DNA from: Chryseobacterium camelliae
GTDB lineage: Bacteria; Bacteroidota; Bacteroidia; Flavobacteriales; Weeksellaceae
DNA length: 64,000 nt
Direction of reading: 5' to 3'
Assembly: GCF_002770595.1 (NCBI RefSeq)
Contig: NZ_CP022986.1
Location: 558,001 to 622,000, forward strand
Position 1 is the first letter of the stretch. Each line of letters starts with the position of its first letter. Shown in pieces: positions 24,296 through 33,001 of the stretch. Made by a program: the position numbers and the translations under genes. The notes beneath the pieces were generated by a model. The model ran no database searches and was not told the DNA's origin. It saw nothing but the letters and a program-made list of their open reading frames with translations.

Positions 24296-25159
24296 TTAAG
24301 ATCCTTTCAGTGCCTCCGCTCCGGAAACAATTTCAAGGATTTCATTGGTAATAGCCGCCTGTCTTGCTTTATTATAAAAGATCACAAGATCATTTTTCAG
24401 CGCCTGTGCATTATCTGTCGCTTTATGCATTGCGGTCATTCTTGCCCCGTGTTCAGATGCTACGGAATCAAGGATGGCCTTAAATACCTGGGTCTTGATG
24501 GACTTAGGGATCAGGTTATCCAGGATTTCAGCCCTGTTAGGTTCAAAGATGTAATCCGTTTCCACCTGGGGTTCTGTAGTTTCAGGCATTGAAATCGGAA
24601 GAAGCTGCTCTGTGGTTACTTCCTGAGTAGCCGCATTCACGAACTTGTTATAGATAAGGTACACTTCATCAAACTTCCCTTCTCTGAAGCTGGTCATTAC
24701 CCCTTCGGTAACGTTAGCCACTACATCAAAGTTCAGATTGTCATAAACCGCACTTTCATTAGCAAATACCTTACGATTTTTTCTTACTGCATCATACGCT
24801 TTCTTACCGATAGGCAGTACTTCAACTTCATACTGGGACTGATTCTGGAACTGGATGTTCAGTTCTTTCACAATGGATGAATTGAAAGCACCTGCAAGAC
24901 CCCTGTTTGATGTAACAGCAATGAAAAGCACTCTTTTCACAGGTCTTTTCTGGGCATATATGGAAATCTGATCAGGATCTGAGCTGGAATTTACATTCTC
25001 AATCAGTTCCTGCAGTTTTTCTGAGTACGGTCTCAACATCACGATGGCATCCTGTGCTTTCTTCAGTTTCGCTGCCGAAACCATTTTCATGGCACGGGTA
25101 ATCTGCATCGTTGATGAAATTGACGTAATTCTGCCTCGTATTTCTTTTAAGTTTGCCAT
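24296..25159 (-). CDS. atpG: F1 ATP synthase gamma subunit
   Basis: A 287-residue gamma subunit. The N-terminal helix begins MANLKEIRGRITSISSTMQI, FIAVTSNRGLAGAFN marks the Rossmann region, and the C-terminal helix ends near NKARQAAITNEILEIVSGAEAL. It forms the rotating shaft inside the alpha3beta3 hexamer at the inner membrane. It is the last gene of the operon and is separated from atpA by 85 bases that hold a strong inverted repeat. Confidence 0.95.
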   Translation of the reverse strand: MANLKEIRGRITSISSTMQITRAMKMVSAAKLKKAQDAIVMLRPYSEKLQELIENVNSSSDPDQISIYAQKRPVKRVLFIAVTSNRGLAGAFNSSIVKELNIQFQNQSQYEVEVLPIGKKAYDAVRKNRKVFANESAVYDNLNFDVVANVTEGVMTSFREGKFDEVYLIYNKFVNAATQEVTTEQLLPISMPETTEPQVETDYIFEPNRAEILDNLIPKSIKTQVFKAILDSVASEHGARMTAMHKATDNAQALKNDLVIFYNKARQAAITNEILEIVSGAEALKGS

Positions 25160-25167
25160 ATTGGGTT

Positions 25168-25241
25168 TAGTTGTTGGTTGTCGGCTGTTGGCTGCTAGTT
25201 CTAGAAAATTCTGTCAACTATCAGCCAACAACCATCAACTA
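25168..25241. repeat. Inverted repeat between atpA and atpG
   Basis: Arms 25168-25187 and 25222-25241 match at 18 of 20 positions. An alternative inner pairing, 25190-25200 with 25216-25226, matches at 10 of 11. The element starts 3 bases past the atpA stop and ends 8 bases before the atpG ATG, so it can fold in the message and cover the atpG ribosome-binding region. Confidence 0.65.
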
Positions 25242-25244
25242 ATT

Positions 25245-26822
25245 TTAGTTATATTTTGAAGCCAGATCATTAGCGGCCTGCTTAAGGACGCTGGTAATAG
25301 AATCATCGATCTTACCTGCTTTGATTGCAGCCATAGTATCCGGATGCTTGGATCTTAAGAAGTCGATATATTCTATCTGGAATTCTTTTACTTTTCTGAT
25401 CGGAACGTTTCTCAATAAGTTTTCTGTACCTGCGTAGATCATCGCTACCTGGCTGTCTACCGGAAGCGGAGAGTTTACCGGCTGCTTAAGGATCTCCACG
25501 TTTCTTTCTCCTTTGGAAATTACCGCAAGAGTGGAAGCATCAAGGTCAGAACCGAATTTAGCGAATGCTTCAAGTTCCTTGTACTGAGCCTGGTCAAGCT
25601 TCAATGTACCGGATACTTTCTTCATAGACTTGATCTGAGCGTTACCTCCTACCCTGGAAACAGAGATCCCTACGTTGATCGCAGGACGTACTCCTGAGTT
25701 GAATAGATCGGATTCAAGGAAGATCTGCCCGTCTGTAATGGAGATTACGTTGGTCGGGATATACGCGGAAACGTCACCAGCCTGAGTTTCAATGATCGGA
25801 AGGGCTGTTAAAGATCCTCCTCCTTTCACGATTGGCTTAAGGGATTCCGGTAAGTCATTCATCTGGCTCGCGATATTGTCGTCAGCAATTACTTTAGCTG
25901 CTCTTTCTAATAATCTTGAGTGAAGGTAGAATACGTCTCCAGGATATGCTTCACGGCCCGGTGGTCTTCTTAACAGAAGGGAAAGCTCACGGTAAGCAAC
26001 TGCCTGCTTGGATAAATCATCATAAACGATCAAAGCCGGTCTTCCGGTATCCCTGAAGAACTCACCGATCGCAGCACCTGCCATAGCAGAATATACCTGC
26101 ATAGGAACCGGATCTGATGCGTTAGCCGCAACAATTACCGTATAAGCTAAAGCTCCTTTATCAGAAAGGGTTTTAACGATCTGTGCAACGGTAGAAGCTT
26201 TCTGTCCGATCGCTACATATATACAATATACAGGCTTGCCTGCTTCATAAAATTCTTTCTGGTTGATGATCGTATCGATCGCCACCGTAGTTTTACCGGT
26301 CTGTCTGTCACCGATGATCAGCTCTCTCTGTCCTCTTCCTACAGGGATCATAGAGTCGATCGCTACGATACCGGACTGTAACGGTTCGGTTACCGGCTGC
26401 CTGTAGATTACTCCGGGAGCCTTTCTTTCCAATGGCATTTCATATAAATCCCCGGTAATAGGGCCTTTACCATCGATAGCGTTACCCAGGGTATCCACTA
26501 CTCTTCCTAACATTCCTTCTCCTACTTTGATAGAAGAGATTCTGTTGGTTCTTTTTACGGTATCTCCTTCTTTTACCAATTTACTTTCTCCTAATAAAGC
26601 AACACCTACGTTGTCTTCCTCAAGGTTAAGTACAATACCTTCCACATCACTAGAAAACTTTACCAACTCTCCGTATTGTACGTTTTCTAACCCGTAAACA
26701 CGGGCAATACCATCACCGATGGTTAAAACTGTACCTACTTCCTCAACATTGGATTGAGTGTCGAAGTTGGCCAATTGCTGTTTTAAGATCGCAGATACTT
26801 CTGCCGGATTTATTTCTGCCAT
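25245..26822 (-). CDS. atpA: F1 ATP synthase alpha subunit
   Basis: A 525-residue subunit. The P-loop is [14 protein letters not shown] (about residues 170-183), and the [17 protein letters not shown] and [14 protein letters not shown] (contains the regulatory Arg) segments are standard. It forms the non-catalytic nucleotide sites of F1. The catalytic beta subunit, atpD, is not in this operon, as is usual in Bacteroidota, where atpD-atpC lie elsewhere. Confidence 0.97.
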   Translation of the reverse strand: MAEINPAEVSAILKQQLANFDTQSNVEEVGTVLTIGDGIARVYGLENVQYGELVKFSSDVEGIVLNLEEDNVGVALLGESKLVKEGDTVKRTNRISSIKVGEGMLGRVVDTLGNAIDGKGPITGDLYEMPLERKAPGVIYRQPVTEPLQSGIVAIDSMIPVGRGQRELIIGDRQTGKTTVAIDTIINQKEFYEAGKPVYCIYVAIGQKASTVAQIVKTLSDKGALAYTVIVAANASDPVPMQVYSAMAGAAIGEFFRDTGRPALIVYDDLSKQAVAYRELSLLLRRPPGREAYPGDVFYLHSRLLERAAKVIADDNIASQMNDLPESLKPIVKGGGSLTALPIIETQAGDVSAYIPTNVISITDGQIFLESDLFNSGVRPAINVGISVSRVGGNAQIKSMKKVSGTLKLDQAQYKELEAFAKFGSDLDASTLAVISKGERNVEILKQPVNSPLPVDSQVAMIYAGTENLLRNVPIRKVKEFQIEYIDFLRSKHPDTMAAIKAGKIDDSITSVLKQAANDLASKYN

Positions 26823-26881
26823 TGTATGGTTGTTTTTTCTTAATTATCAATAATGTATATTCAAATTAATTTGAATATTAA

Positions 26882-27421
26882 TTAGTTCAAACGGAAATCT
26901 TTCTTAATGTTGTTAAGCTTAGACTTTACCGATGCGTCTACCTGCTGGTCACCTACTCTCAGGATGTAACCACCCAGGATTTCAGGATTCACATTTACTT
27001 GAAGATCAAATTTAGAATCATGTTTAACCAGATTGGTAGATTTTAAGATCTGATCGATGTTCTCTCTGGATAACTGTGTAGCAGTAGTAAGAGTAATTCT
27101 TTGTACTCCGTTGATATCTTCTACTTTTTTAATGAATTCCTGAGCAATATTTTTGATCTGATTTTCACGTCCGTGTCTGATGACCAAGGTAATCAGGTTT
27201 TGAGAAGAAGCAGAAAGTCCTTTAAAAATCAGGGATGCCACTTCCACTTTCTTTTTGGTATCTATATAAGGGGTGAGGAAAAACTTATTGAGGTCTGTGG
27301 ACTCAGACATCAGTTTTGCCACATCCTTCATTTCAGAAAATACGGTAGCCGTCTGGCCTGATTCGTTGGTAAAATCAAGCAAACCCTGTGCGTATCTTTT
27401 AGCTACTTTAGAGGTAAGCAT
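26882..27421 (-). CDS. atpH: F1 ATP synthase delta subunit
   Basis: A 179-residue OSCP/delta subunit. The N-terminal helix bundle starts MLTSKVAKRYAQGLLDF, and the C-terminal part holds LGGYILRVGDQQVDASVKSKL, the best-conserved motif. It links the F1 head to the peripheral stalk. Two bases separate it from atpF. Confidence 0.93.
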   Translation of the reverse strand: MLTSKVAKRYAQGLLDFTNESGQTATVFSEMKDVAKLMSESTDLNKFFLTPYIDTKKKVEVASLIFKGLSASSQNLITLVIRHGRENQIKNIAQEFIKKVEDINGVQRITLTTATQLSRENIDQILKSTNLVKHDSKFDLQVNVNPEILGGYILRVGDQQVDASVKSKLNNIKKDFRLN

Positions 27422-27423
27422 TC

Positions 27424-27918
27424 TTAGTTAAGGTTTGATTGGTTTAAATAATTCTGAACTAATTCGTTCTGTGCTTCACTGTTATCCAGTTTTTGCTTCA
27501 GGATAGACTCGGCAATATTTACAGAAATAGCTCCGATCTGAGTTTTGATATCAGCCATTGCTGCATTTTTCTCAGTCTGAATCGTTTGCTTGGCTGCCTC
27601 GATCATTCTGTCTCCTTCTGCTTTAGCTACATCTTTAGCTTCTCCTACAATTCTGTCTTTGATTTCTCTCGCCTCTTTAAGGATCGCATCTCTTTCGATT
27701 TTAGCCTCACGGATAATTCTTTCGTTATCTTCTTTCAGCGTTTCCATTTCTTTTCTGGCCAAAGTAGCCTGATTAAGGGCGTCCACTATAGAAGTTTCTC
27801 TGTCATTAACCGCATTAACGATAGGTTTCCATGCAAATTTTGCCAGAAGAAACAATAGGATAACAAACGTAAGCGTCATCCAAAACAAAAGTCCAATTCC
27901 AGGTTCAATAATTCCCAT
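27424..27918 (-). CDS. atpF: Fo ATP synthase b subunit
   Basis: A 164-residue subunit with one N-terminal membrane helix (about residues 8-28, LLFWMTLTFVILLFLLAKF) and a long charged coiled coil (about 35-155) that forms the peripheral stalk. Length and layout are normal. It lies between atpE and atpH. Confidence 0.93.
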   Translation of the reverse strand: MGIIEPGIGLLFWMTLTFVILLFLLAKFAWKPIVNAVNDRETSIVDALNQATLARKEMETLKEDNERIIREAKIERDAILKEAREIKDRIVGEAKDVAKAEGDRMIEAAKQTIQTEKNAAMADIKTQIGAISVNIAESILKQKLDNSEAQNELVQNYLNQSNLN

Positions 27919-28020
27919 ATCTGTAAATTCTTTTTTTGATACTAATTTTTTATGGATTGTTTAAAAATTCTTAGCAGCAGCCAACCGCTCACTGCTAAGA
28001 ATATTTTTTCTGAGGATCGA

Positions 28021-28239
28021 TTACTTGATGAAAGCACCGAAGATGATCGCGATAAGACCAGCACCCTCAATAAGACCAGCAGCAATAAGCATTGCTCCCT
28101 GAATCTTACCAGCTTGTTCTGGTTGTCTAGCGATAGCATCCATTGCGTGACCACCGATTTTACCGATACCAAGACCTACTCCTAGTACTGCTAAACCGAT
28201 ACCTACGTAAATTAATCCTGCTCCAGTTGATAAATCCAT
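28021..28239 (-). CDS. atpE: Fo ATP synthase c subunit
   Basis: A 72-residue two-helix hairpin. The polar loop is ARQPEQ (37-42), and the ion-binding carboxylate is the glutamate in GLIEGAGL in helix 2. The Na+-type Gln in helix 1 and Ser/Thr after the Glu are absent (Lys27 and Gly instead), so proton coupling is more likely. The helix-1 lysine in GIGKIGG is, as I recall, common in this phylum. Confidence 0.95.
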   Translation of the reverse strand: MDLSTGAGLIYVGIGLAVLGVGLGIGKIGGHAMDAIARQPEQAGKIQGAMLIAAGLIEGAGLIAIIFGAFIK

Positions 28240-28275
28240 AATGATAAATATTTATAGTTAAAATTTATTTTCTTA

Positions 28276-29403
28276 TTAATGAGCTGCTGAATGTTCGTCG
28301 TGATGACCATGTTCGTGCTCGTGTTCTGCTACTGCGATACCTATGAATAGGGCAGATAAAACAGTAAAGATATAGGCTTGTAGCGCTGCAACCAATAATT
28401 CAAGTACAGATACAAATAATGCCAATGGTACAGATGCAAATCCTAAATAAGGCGTTTTAAAAATAAAGATCAGGGAAATGATCGCAAGGATCATAATGTG
28501 ACCTGCTGTAACGTTGGCGAAAAGTCGCATCATCAAAGCAAAAGGCTTTGTAAATACCCCGATGATCTCAATAGGAACCATAATCGGATATAGCAAGATC
28601 GGAACCGGCGGCATGAAAATATGCTTCCAGTAATCTTTATTAGCGCTGAACAAGGTAATTAATAAAGTGATAATAGCCAGTACAGCTGTTACAGCGATAT
28701 TTCCGGTAAGGTTAGCTCCTCCAGGGAAGAAAGGGATCAATCCGAAAAGGTTATTGAACCAGATAAAGAAAAATGCGGTTAGAAGATAAGGCATATATCT
28801 TTTGTACTTTACAGATCCGATATTCGGGATCGCTACTTCATCTCTGATGAATACAATAACCGGCTCCATTACTTTCCCGATACCTTTAGGAAGCTGTGAT
28901 TTTTTATATCCTCTCGCCATTCCCATAAATACGACTGCCATAAAAATAACAGATAATAACATGGAAGCTGTATTCTTAGTAATTGACAGATCGAAGAAAA
29001 CTTCATTTGATTTTTGTTTTCCGCTGATCAGCGCAAAAAGAGTTGCTTTCTGGATTCCTTTGGTAGAAACAACCTGTCCGTGCTCTAAAGTATATCCGTC
29101 ATGTTCGTGACCGTGGGCGATATCTTTAGAAAGAAACGTATGCCATCCTTCATTATCCTTAATGATTACCGGCAACGGAATTGAAACATGATGTTCTTCA
29201 CCGCTATCATCTTTTGTAGTCCACAAATGCCATTCATTGGAATCGCCAATGTGCTCCATGATCATTTCAGTAGCATTAAAACCTTCCTTATGTTCAATTT
29301 TTTCAGCCGGCATCTCGCCTTCAGAAGTATCTTGAGCAGTAGCAAAACCACTCAGCAATACAAATAAAAATGCGAAAAATAATGAAGAAATCTTTCTGTT
29401 CAT
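28276..29403 (-). CDS. atpB: Fo ATP synthase a subunit with extended, His-rich termini
   Basis: A 375-residue a subunit, about 100 residues longer than the E. coli one. Residues 1-23 form a signal peptide, and a soluble domain of about 110 residues follows (HIGDSNEWHLWTTKDD, HGHEHDGY), placed outside the membrane. The conserved MRLFANVTAGH motif supplies the essential Arg in the proton path. The C-terminus is His/Glu-rich (EHEHEHGHHDEH). The long N-terminal domain is usual in Bacteroidota; its role is unknown. It has its own promoter at 29424-29454. Confidence 0.93.
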   Translation of the reverse strand: MNRKISSLFFAFLFVLLSGFATAQDTSEGEMPAEKIEHKEGFNATEMIMEHIGDSNEWHLWTTKDDSGEEHHVSIPLPVIIKDNEGWHTFLSKDIAHGHEHDGYTLEHGQVVSTKGIQKATLFALISGKQKSNEVFFDLSITKNTASMLLSVIFMAVVFMGMARGYKKSQLPKGIGKVMEPVIVFIRDEVAIPNIGSVKYKRYMPYLLTAFFFIWFNNLFGLIPFFPGGANLTGNIAVTAVLAIITLLITLFSANKDYWKHIFMPPVPILLYPIMVPIEIIGVFTKPFALMMRLFANVTAGHIMILAIISLIFIFKTPYLGFASVPLALFVSVLELLVAALQAYIFTVLSALFIGIAVAEHEHEHGHHDEHSAAH

Positions 29404-29423
29404 ATCTCTTTTTTAATCGTGTG

Positions 29424-29454
29424 CAAATATATTGATTTTATTAAACTTTACCAA
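29424..29454 (-). promoter_or_regulatory. Promoter of the ATP synthase operon
   Basis: TTG (29452-29454), a 20-base spacer, and a perfect minus-7 box TATATTTG (29424-29431), 20 bases before the atpB ATG. This is one of the best full matches in the window. Confidence 0.68.
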
Positions 29455-29485
29455 TATTAAAAATTGATTTTTATCATCAAAAAAA

Positions 29486-29755
29486 TCACGATTTATTAAT
29501 GCGTTTTATTACCGATCCATAAATAAGTATGGAAGCAGCAATGAAGCAGATGACAATAAATAAGAAATTCTCTCTGGTCTGATCAACAATCATCAGGGAA
29601 ACGACAAGCCAGACGATATCTTTGAAAATGTTAACAGCTAAGAATTTCATACCTGCATCCGGCTTTCCGTAGAAGTATTTACGAAAAACCATATATACAA
29701 TAATATTCAGCAAAACTGCCAGGAGCAGGACAATTAAACAGTTCCCAATATTCAT
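29486..29755 (-). CDS. Small three-helix membrane protein upstream of atpB (AtpI-like position)
   Basis: An 89-residue protein with hydrophobic segments at about 4-24, 43-60 and 65-82. It has no motif I recognise. Its position, just upstream of atpB on the same strand, is where AtpI-type assembly helpers for the c-ring are often found, so a role in ATP synthase assembly is possible. The atpB promoter lies in the 82-base gap, so it is not essential to transcription of the operon. Confidence 0.65.
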   Translation of the reverse strand: MNIGNCLIVLLLAVLLNIIVYMVFRKYFYGKPDAGMKFLAVNIFKDIVWLVVSLMIVDQTRENFLFIVICFIAASILIYGSVIKRINKS

Positions 29756-29859
29756 ACTGCGAAATTAGCATTATAATATATATAAAAAAAGCCCGTCGAT
29801 GTGTTAGAGAAGATTATGATGAACATAATGGCAGGTTCAATCATTTAAAAATACTGCAT

Positions 29860-29892
29860 TTGAAATATTTTAAAAATTATTCCGTATTTTTG
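29860..29892 (+). promoter_or_regulatory. Promoter of ffh
   Basis: TTG (29860-29862), 22-base spacer, perfect minus-7 box TATTTTTG (29885-29892), 24 bases before ATG 29917. Confidence 0.63.
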
Positions 29893-29916
29893 TACACCTA
29901 TAATGTACAATAGATT

Positions 29917-31278
29917 ATGTTTAATAGTTTACAGGAAAAATTAGACAAGGCGCTTCATAATATTTCCGGACGTGGAAAAATTACGGAAATCAATGTAGCG
30001 GAAACCGTAAAGGAGATCCGGAGAGCATTGGTGGATGCCGATGTTAATTATAAAGTAGCCAAGGATCTTACCAAAAGGGTTCAGGATAAAGCTTTGGGAC
30101 AGGACGTTCTTACTTCCCTGACTCCGGGACAGCTGATGACCAAAATTGTTCACGATGAGCTGGTGGATCTTATGGGAGGTTCTCAGGAAGGCATCAACCT
30201 TTCGGGAAAACCGTCCGTTATTCTTATTGCGGGACTTCAGGGTTCCGGTAAGACCACCTTCTCCGGAAAGCTGGCCAATTATTTAAAAACGAAAAAAAAT
30301 AAAAAACCTTTATTGGTTGCGTGTGACGTATACCGTCCTGCTGCAATTGACCAGCTTAAGGTTTTGGGAGGCCAGATCGGTGTTCCCGTATATACTGAAG
30401 AAGGAGCAACCAATCCTTCTACGATTGCTGAAAACGGAATTAATTTCGCTAAATCAAATGGTCACGATGTGGTAATCGTGGATACCGCCGGACGTCTGGC
30501 GATTGACGAGCAGATGATGAACGAGATTAAATCGGTTCATTATTTCATCAAGCCTAGCGAAACACTGTTTGTGGTAGACTCCATGACGGGCCAGGATGCC
30601 GTGAATACAGCCAAGGCATTCAATGAAGCCCTGAACTTTGATGGTGTGGTCCTTACCAAACTGGATGGGGACACCAGAGGGGGTGCCGCCTTAACGATCC
30701 GTTCCGTCGTTGAAAAGCCGATCAAATTCATCTCTACAGGAGAGAAAATGGAAGCGCTTGACCTGTTCTATCCGGAAAGGATGGCCGACAGGATTCTCGG
30801 GATGGGAGACGTTGTTTCCTTAGTGGAAAGAGCACAGGAGCAGTTTGACGAGGAAGAGGCCAAGAAGCTTCATAAAAAAATTGCCAAGAATGAATTCGGT
30901 TTTGATGACTTCCTGAAACAGATCAACCAGATCAAAAAAATGGGGAATATGAAAGACCTGATGGGAATGATCCCTGGTGTTGGAAAAGCTATCAAGGATG
31001 TAGAGATCAGCGATGACGCATTCAAACATATTGAAGCCATCATTTACTCTATGACCCCGGATGAGAGAAGAAGACCTTCCATCATCAATACACAGAGAAA
31101 ACAAAGGATTGCCAAAGGCGCAGGAAGGAAGATTGAAGATGTGAACCAGCTGATGAAGCAGTTTGATCAGATGGGTAAAATGATGAAAATGATGCAGGGG
31201 CCACAGGGAAAACAGATGATGCAGATGATGAGCAAAATGCCGAATATGCCAGGTATGGGAGGCATGTTTGGAAAATAA
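29917..31278 (+). CDS. ffh: Signal recognition particle GTPase Ffh
   Basis: A 453-residue SRP54-type protein. The NG domain has the P-loop GLQGSGKTTFSGKL (about residues 106-119), DTAGRLAIDEQ, and TKLDGDTRGGAAL; the Met-rich M domain (about 320-453) has MTPDERRRPSIINTQRKQRI and a tail full of methionines that bind signal peptides and SRP RNA. It targets inner-membrane proteins to the translocon. It has its own promoter and a strong terminator. Confidence 0.96.
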   Translation: MFNSLQEKLDKALHNISGRGKITEINVAETVKEIRRALVDADVNYKVAKDLTKRVQDKALGQDVLTSLTPGQLMTKIVHDELVDLMGGSQEGINLSGKPSVILIAGLQGSGKTTFSGKLANYLKTKKNKKPLLVACDVYRPAAIDQLKVLGGQIGVPVYTEEGATNPSTIAENGINFAKSNGHDVVIVDTAGRLAIDEQMMNEIKSVHYFIKPSETLFVVDSMTGQDAVNTAKAFNEALNFDGVVLTKLDGDTRGGAALTIRSVVEKPIKFISTGEKMEALDLFYPERMADRILGMGDVVSLVERAQEQFDEEEAKKLHKKIAKNEFGFDDFLKQINQIKKMGNMKDLMGMIPGVGKAIKDVEISDDAFKHIEAIIYSMTPDERRRPSIINTQRKQRIAKGAGRKIEDVNQLMKQFDQMGKMMKMMQGPQGKQMMQMMSKMPNMPGMGGMFGK

Positions 31279-31303
31279 TTACTAAGACTTTTTATAAAAT
31301 ATC

Positions 31304-31329
31304 AAATCCGGTTCTGATGAACCGGATTT
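31304..31329 (+). terminator. Terminator of ffh
   Basis: An 11-bp perfect stem (AAATCCGGTTC / GAACCGGATTT, loop TGAT), then GTTTTTG. Confidence 0.85.
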
Positions 31330-31444
31330 GTTTTTGTACCCAGACCTGACATGTTCATCATTTTAAAAGGCTGATGCGCCTGAGCCATCAAGCCTTTCTG
31401 TTCTGCAACAATCCAGTCCCATTACAACGTAATCCAACAAAAAA

Positions 31445-31463
31445 GCCCCGGGAAAACCCGGGA
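31445..31463 (-). terminator. Terminator of the larger outer-membrane barrel gene
   Basis: A GC-rich stem (CCCGGG / CCCGGG, loop AAAA) followed on the minus strand by GCTTTTTTG. Confidence 0.8.
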
Positions 31464-31487
31464 CCTTTACAGATATATGTTCGTTTA

Positions 31488-32147
31488 TTATTTTGCGAAT
31501 ACATATTTAACACCGAAGGTAACAGAAGACAATTTTAAACCGAAGTTATAATTGTTGATCGATTCACCGTCTTTTGGTTTTGTATTGCTGTAACCAAATT
31601 CACCGATAGTAGCTTCGATTGACCAGTTTTTGTTAAGGAAATAATCCAGACCTGGTTTTACGGTTACACCAATCTTAGTGTATTTAGCTTCAGTAGAAGT
31701 TGAGCTGGTCCCGGTAGTACCGTTTGTATTGGTAAGTGTAGTGCTGTTTTCAGTTTCAGTTTTCCCGAATTCCATTGGTACAGCCAGTTGTCCGAAGATG
31801 TATAATTTATCACCTAAAGTCCAGTACTTTCTTACAAAAGGGCTTGCTACAAAAGCAGGTCTTTTTACTTCATTCTTAGCAGTAGCTGTTGTATTAGCCA
31901 ATACTGTAGTAGAAGTTGTCGTTGTTTTTTCAGTCTGATATCCTATTCCAACACCAATTGCTACATTTGTTCCTACGAAATACCCTACTGTTGGCAATAC
32001 ATTGAAATTTTCTTGTTTAATGTTTCCGTTTTCTCTTTCTTCCTGAGAATACCCAACTGATCCTGAAAGATAAGTTGTACCTTTAGAAATCTGAGCGTTA
32101 GATAAACCGAATAGTGCGATTGCACCTGCTAATAATACTTTTTTCAT
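31488..32147 (-). CDS. Outer-membrane beta-barrel protein
   Basis: About 219 residues. MKKVLLAGAIALFGLSNA is a signal peptide; the rest alternates hydrophobic and polar residues in strands and ends with a strand closing in VTFGVKYVFAK (aromatic near the terminus). Two extracellular-type loops are Thr/Ser-rich (runs of TTTST and GTTGTSSTST). It resembles the small OmpA/OprF-like barrels without a peptidoglycan-binding domain. Function unknown, probably a surface or transport barrel. ATG 32147 is supported by the promoter box at 32175-32182, which lies inside a longer GTG-started frame. Confidence 0.8.
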   Translation of the reverse strand: MKKVLLAGAIALFGLSNAQISKGTTYLSGSVGYSQEERENGNIKQENFNVLPTVGYFVGTNVAIGVGIGYQTEKTTTTSTTVLANTTATAKNEVKRPAFVASPFVRKYWTLGDKLYIFGQLAVPMEFGKTETENSTTLTNTNGTTGTSSTSTEAKYTKIGVTVKPGLDYFLNKNWSIEATIGEFGYSNTKPKDGESINNYNFGLKLSSVTFGVKYVFAK

Positions 32148-32174
32148 TGTATAAAATTTAATACTTTCAGGAGG

Positions 32175-32182
32175 CAAATTTA
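32175..32182 (-). promoter_or_regulatory. Minus-7 box of outer-membrane barrel gene
   Basis: TAAATTTG on the minus strand, a perfect TAnnTTTG box, 27 bases before ATG 32147. It rules out the longer start at 32192. Confidence 0.52.
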
Positions 32183-32308
32183 GAGTGACCACCTCTAATA
32201 TTAAAATTTGTTAACATGATTGAAATCACCCATGAATATTAGCTTTTTCAACATTTAATTCTACTCTGCGCTATCCTTTTTTGTATTGTCATTTTTTTCA
32301 ATAAAAAA

Positions 32309-32330
32309 ACTCCAATTTTTCAATTGGAGT
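32309..32330 (-). terminator. Terminator of the smaller barrel gene
   Basis: A 9-bp perfect stem (ACTCCAATT / AATTGGAGT) with a 4-base loop, then a T-run on the minus strand; 26 bases past the stop. Confidence 0.8.
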
Positions 32331-32356
32331 GAAATATGGCTGATTTTTTAATTCTT

Positions 32357-32854
32357 CTATTTTAAGAAGAAATTGTATCCGATGTTCACTGCACCTACAT
32401 TCCAGCTGTATCGTACAGGTCCCAGATCACGTTTATTGCTGATGGTCTGATAGCCTAGGTAAAGCTCTCCGGTAGACATCTGATACCCGAACTTCGGCTG
32501 TGCATAAAAACCTCCGTCTACACCATCTTTAACGGAAATACCATATCCCAGGTCCAATCCTACAAATATAGGTGCCCCAGAAAACCTGTACTTCCCTGCA
32601 ACGGCTACAGGAATAAATCCGAAATCATCGAAATGGTCTTTTCCGAAAAAGTGGGAATATCCGGTAGCGACTCCCAGATCAAGTCCTTTTACGATGTTCC
32701 ACATATAGGCTCCATCAATACCTAATGTAAATGAAGATGCATCTCCTGCATCTGAAACCGGAATACCGATATGCCCTCCCAGTTTAAAACCTTCCTGGGC
32801 ATGCGCTGCTCCACCGAGCAATGCAAATGCTCCTAGTAATAATAACTTTTTCAT
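32357..32854 (-). CDS. Small outer-membrane beta-barrel protein
   Basis: A 165-residue protein with a signal peptide (MKKLLLLGAFALLGGAAHA) and about eight predicted strands of alternating pattern, ending in an aromatic strand (VGAVNIGYNFFLK). It is the size of an eight-stranded barrel. No enzyme motif is seen. It and the neighbouring barrel have separate promoters and terminators, so they are related in place but not an operon. Confidence 0.78.
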   Translation of the reverse strand: MKKLLLLGAFALLGGAAHAQEGFKLGGHIGIPVSDAGDASSFTLGIDGAYMWNIVKGLDLGVATGYSHFFGKDHFDDFGFIPVAVAGKYRFSGAPIFVGLDLGYGISVKDGVDGGFYAQPKFGYQMSTGELYLGYQTISNKRDLGPVRYSWNVGAVNIGYNFFLK

Positions 32855-32878
32855 GTTCTAATAATTTAATTTGATACC

Positions 32879-32912
32879 CAAAAATAAGAAATTATTTTGG
32901 AAAGAAAACCAA
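32879..32912 (-). promoter_or_regulatory. Promoter of smaller outer-membrane barrel gene
   Basis: TTG (32910-32912), a 23-base spacer, perfect minus-7 box TATTTTTG (32879-32886), 24 bases before the ATG. It begins 13 bases after the phoH terminator stem. Confidence 0.58.
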
Positions 32913-32925
32913 CCGCAATAAAAAA

Positions 32926-32945
32926 GCAGAACCTGCTGGTTCCGC
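32926..32945 (-). terminator. Terminator of phoH
   Basis: An 8-bp stem with one G-U pair (GCGGAACC / GGTTCTGC on the minus strand, loop AGCA), then six T. Confidence 0.75.
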
Positions 32946-33001
32946 CTTATCATATACTTTACTCATTTCTTAGAAAGCAAAAAACCTTAAAAGGTGACCT
33001 A

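Noticed and set aside
31365..31397. Hairpin between ffh and the barrel gene considered as a small RNA
   Set aside because: The stem has a bulge (AAAGGCT-GATG with CATCAAGCCTTT), no promoter box is near, and it lies between two strong terminators of convergent genes. Evidence is too thin.
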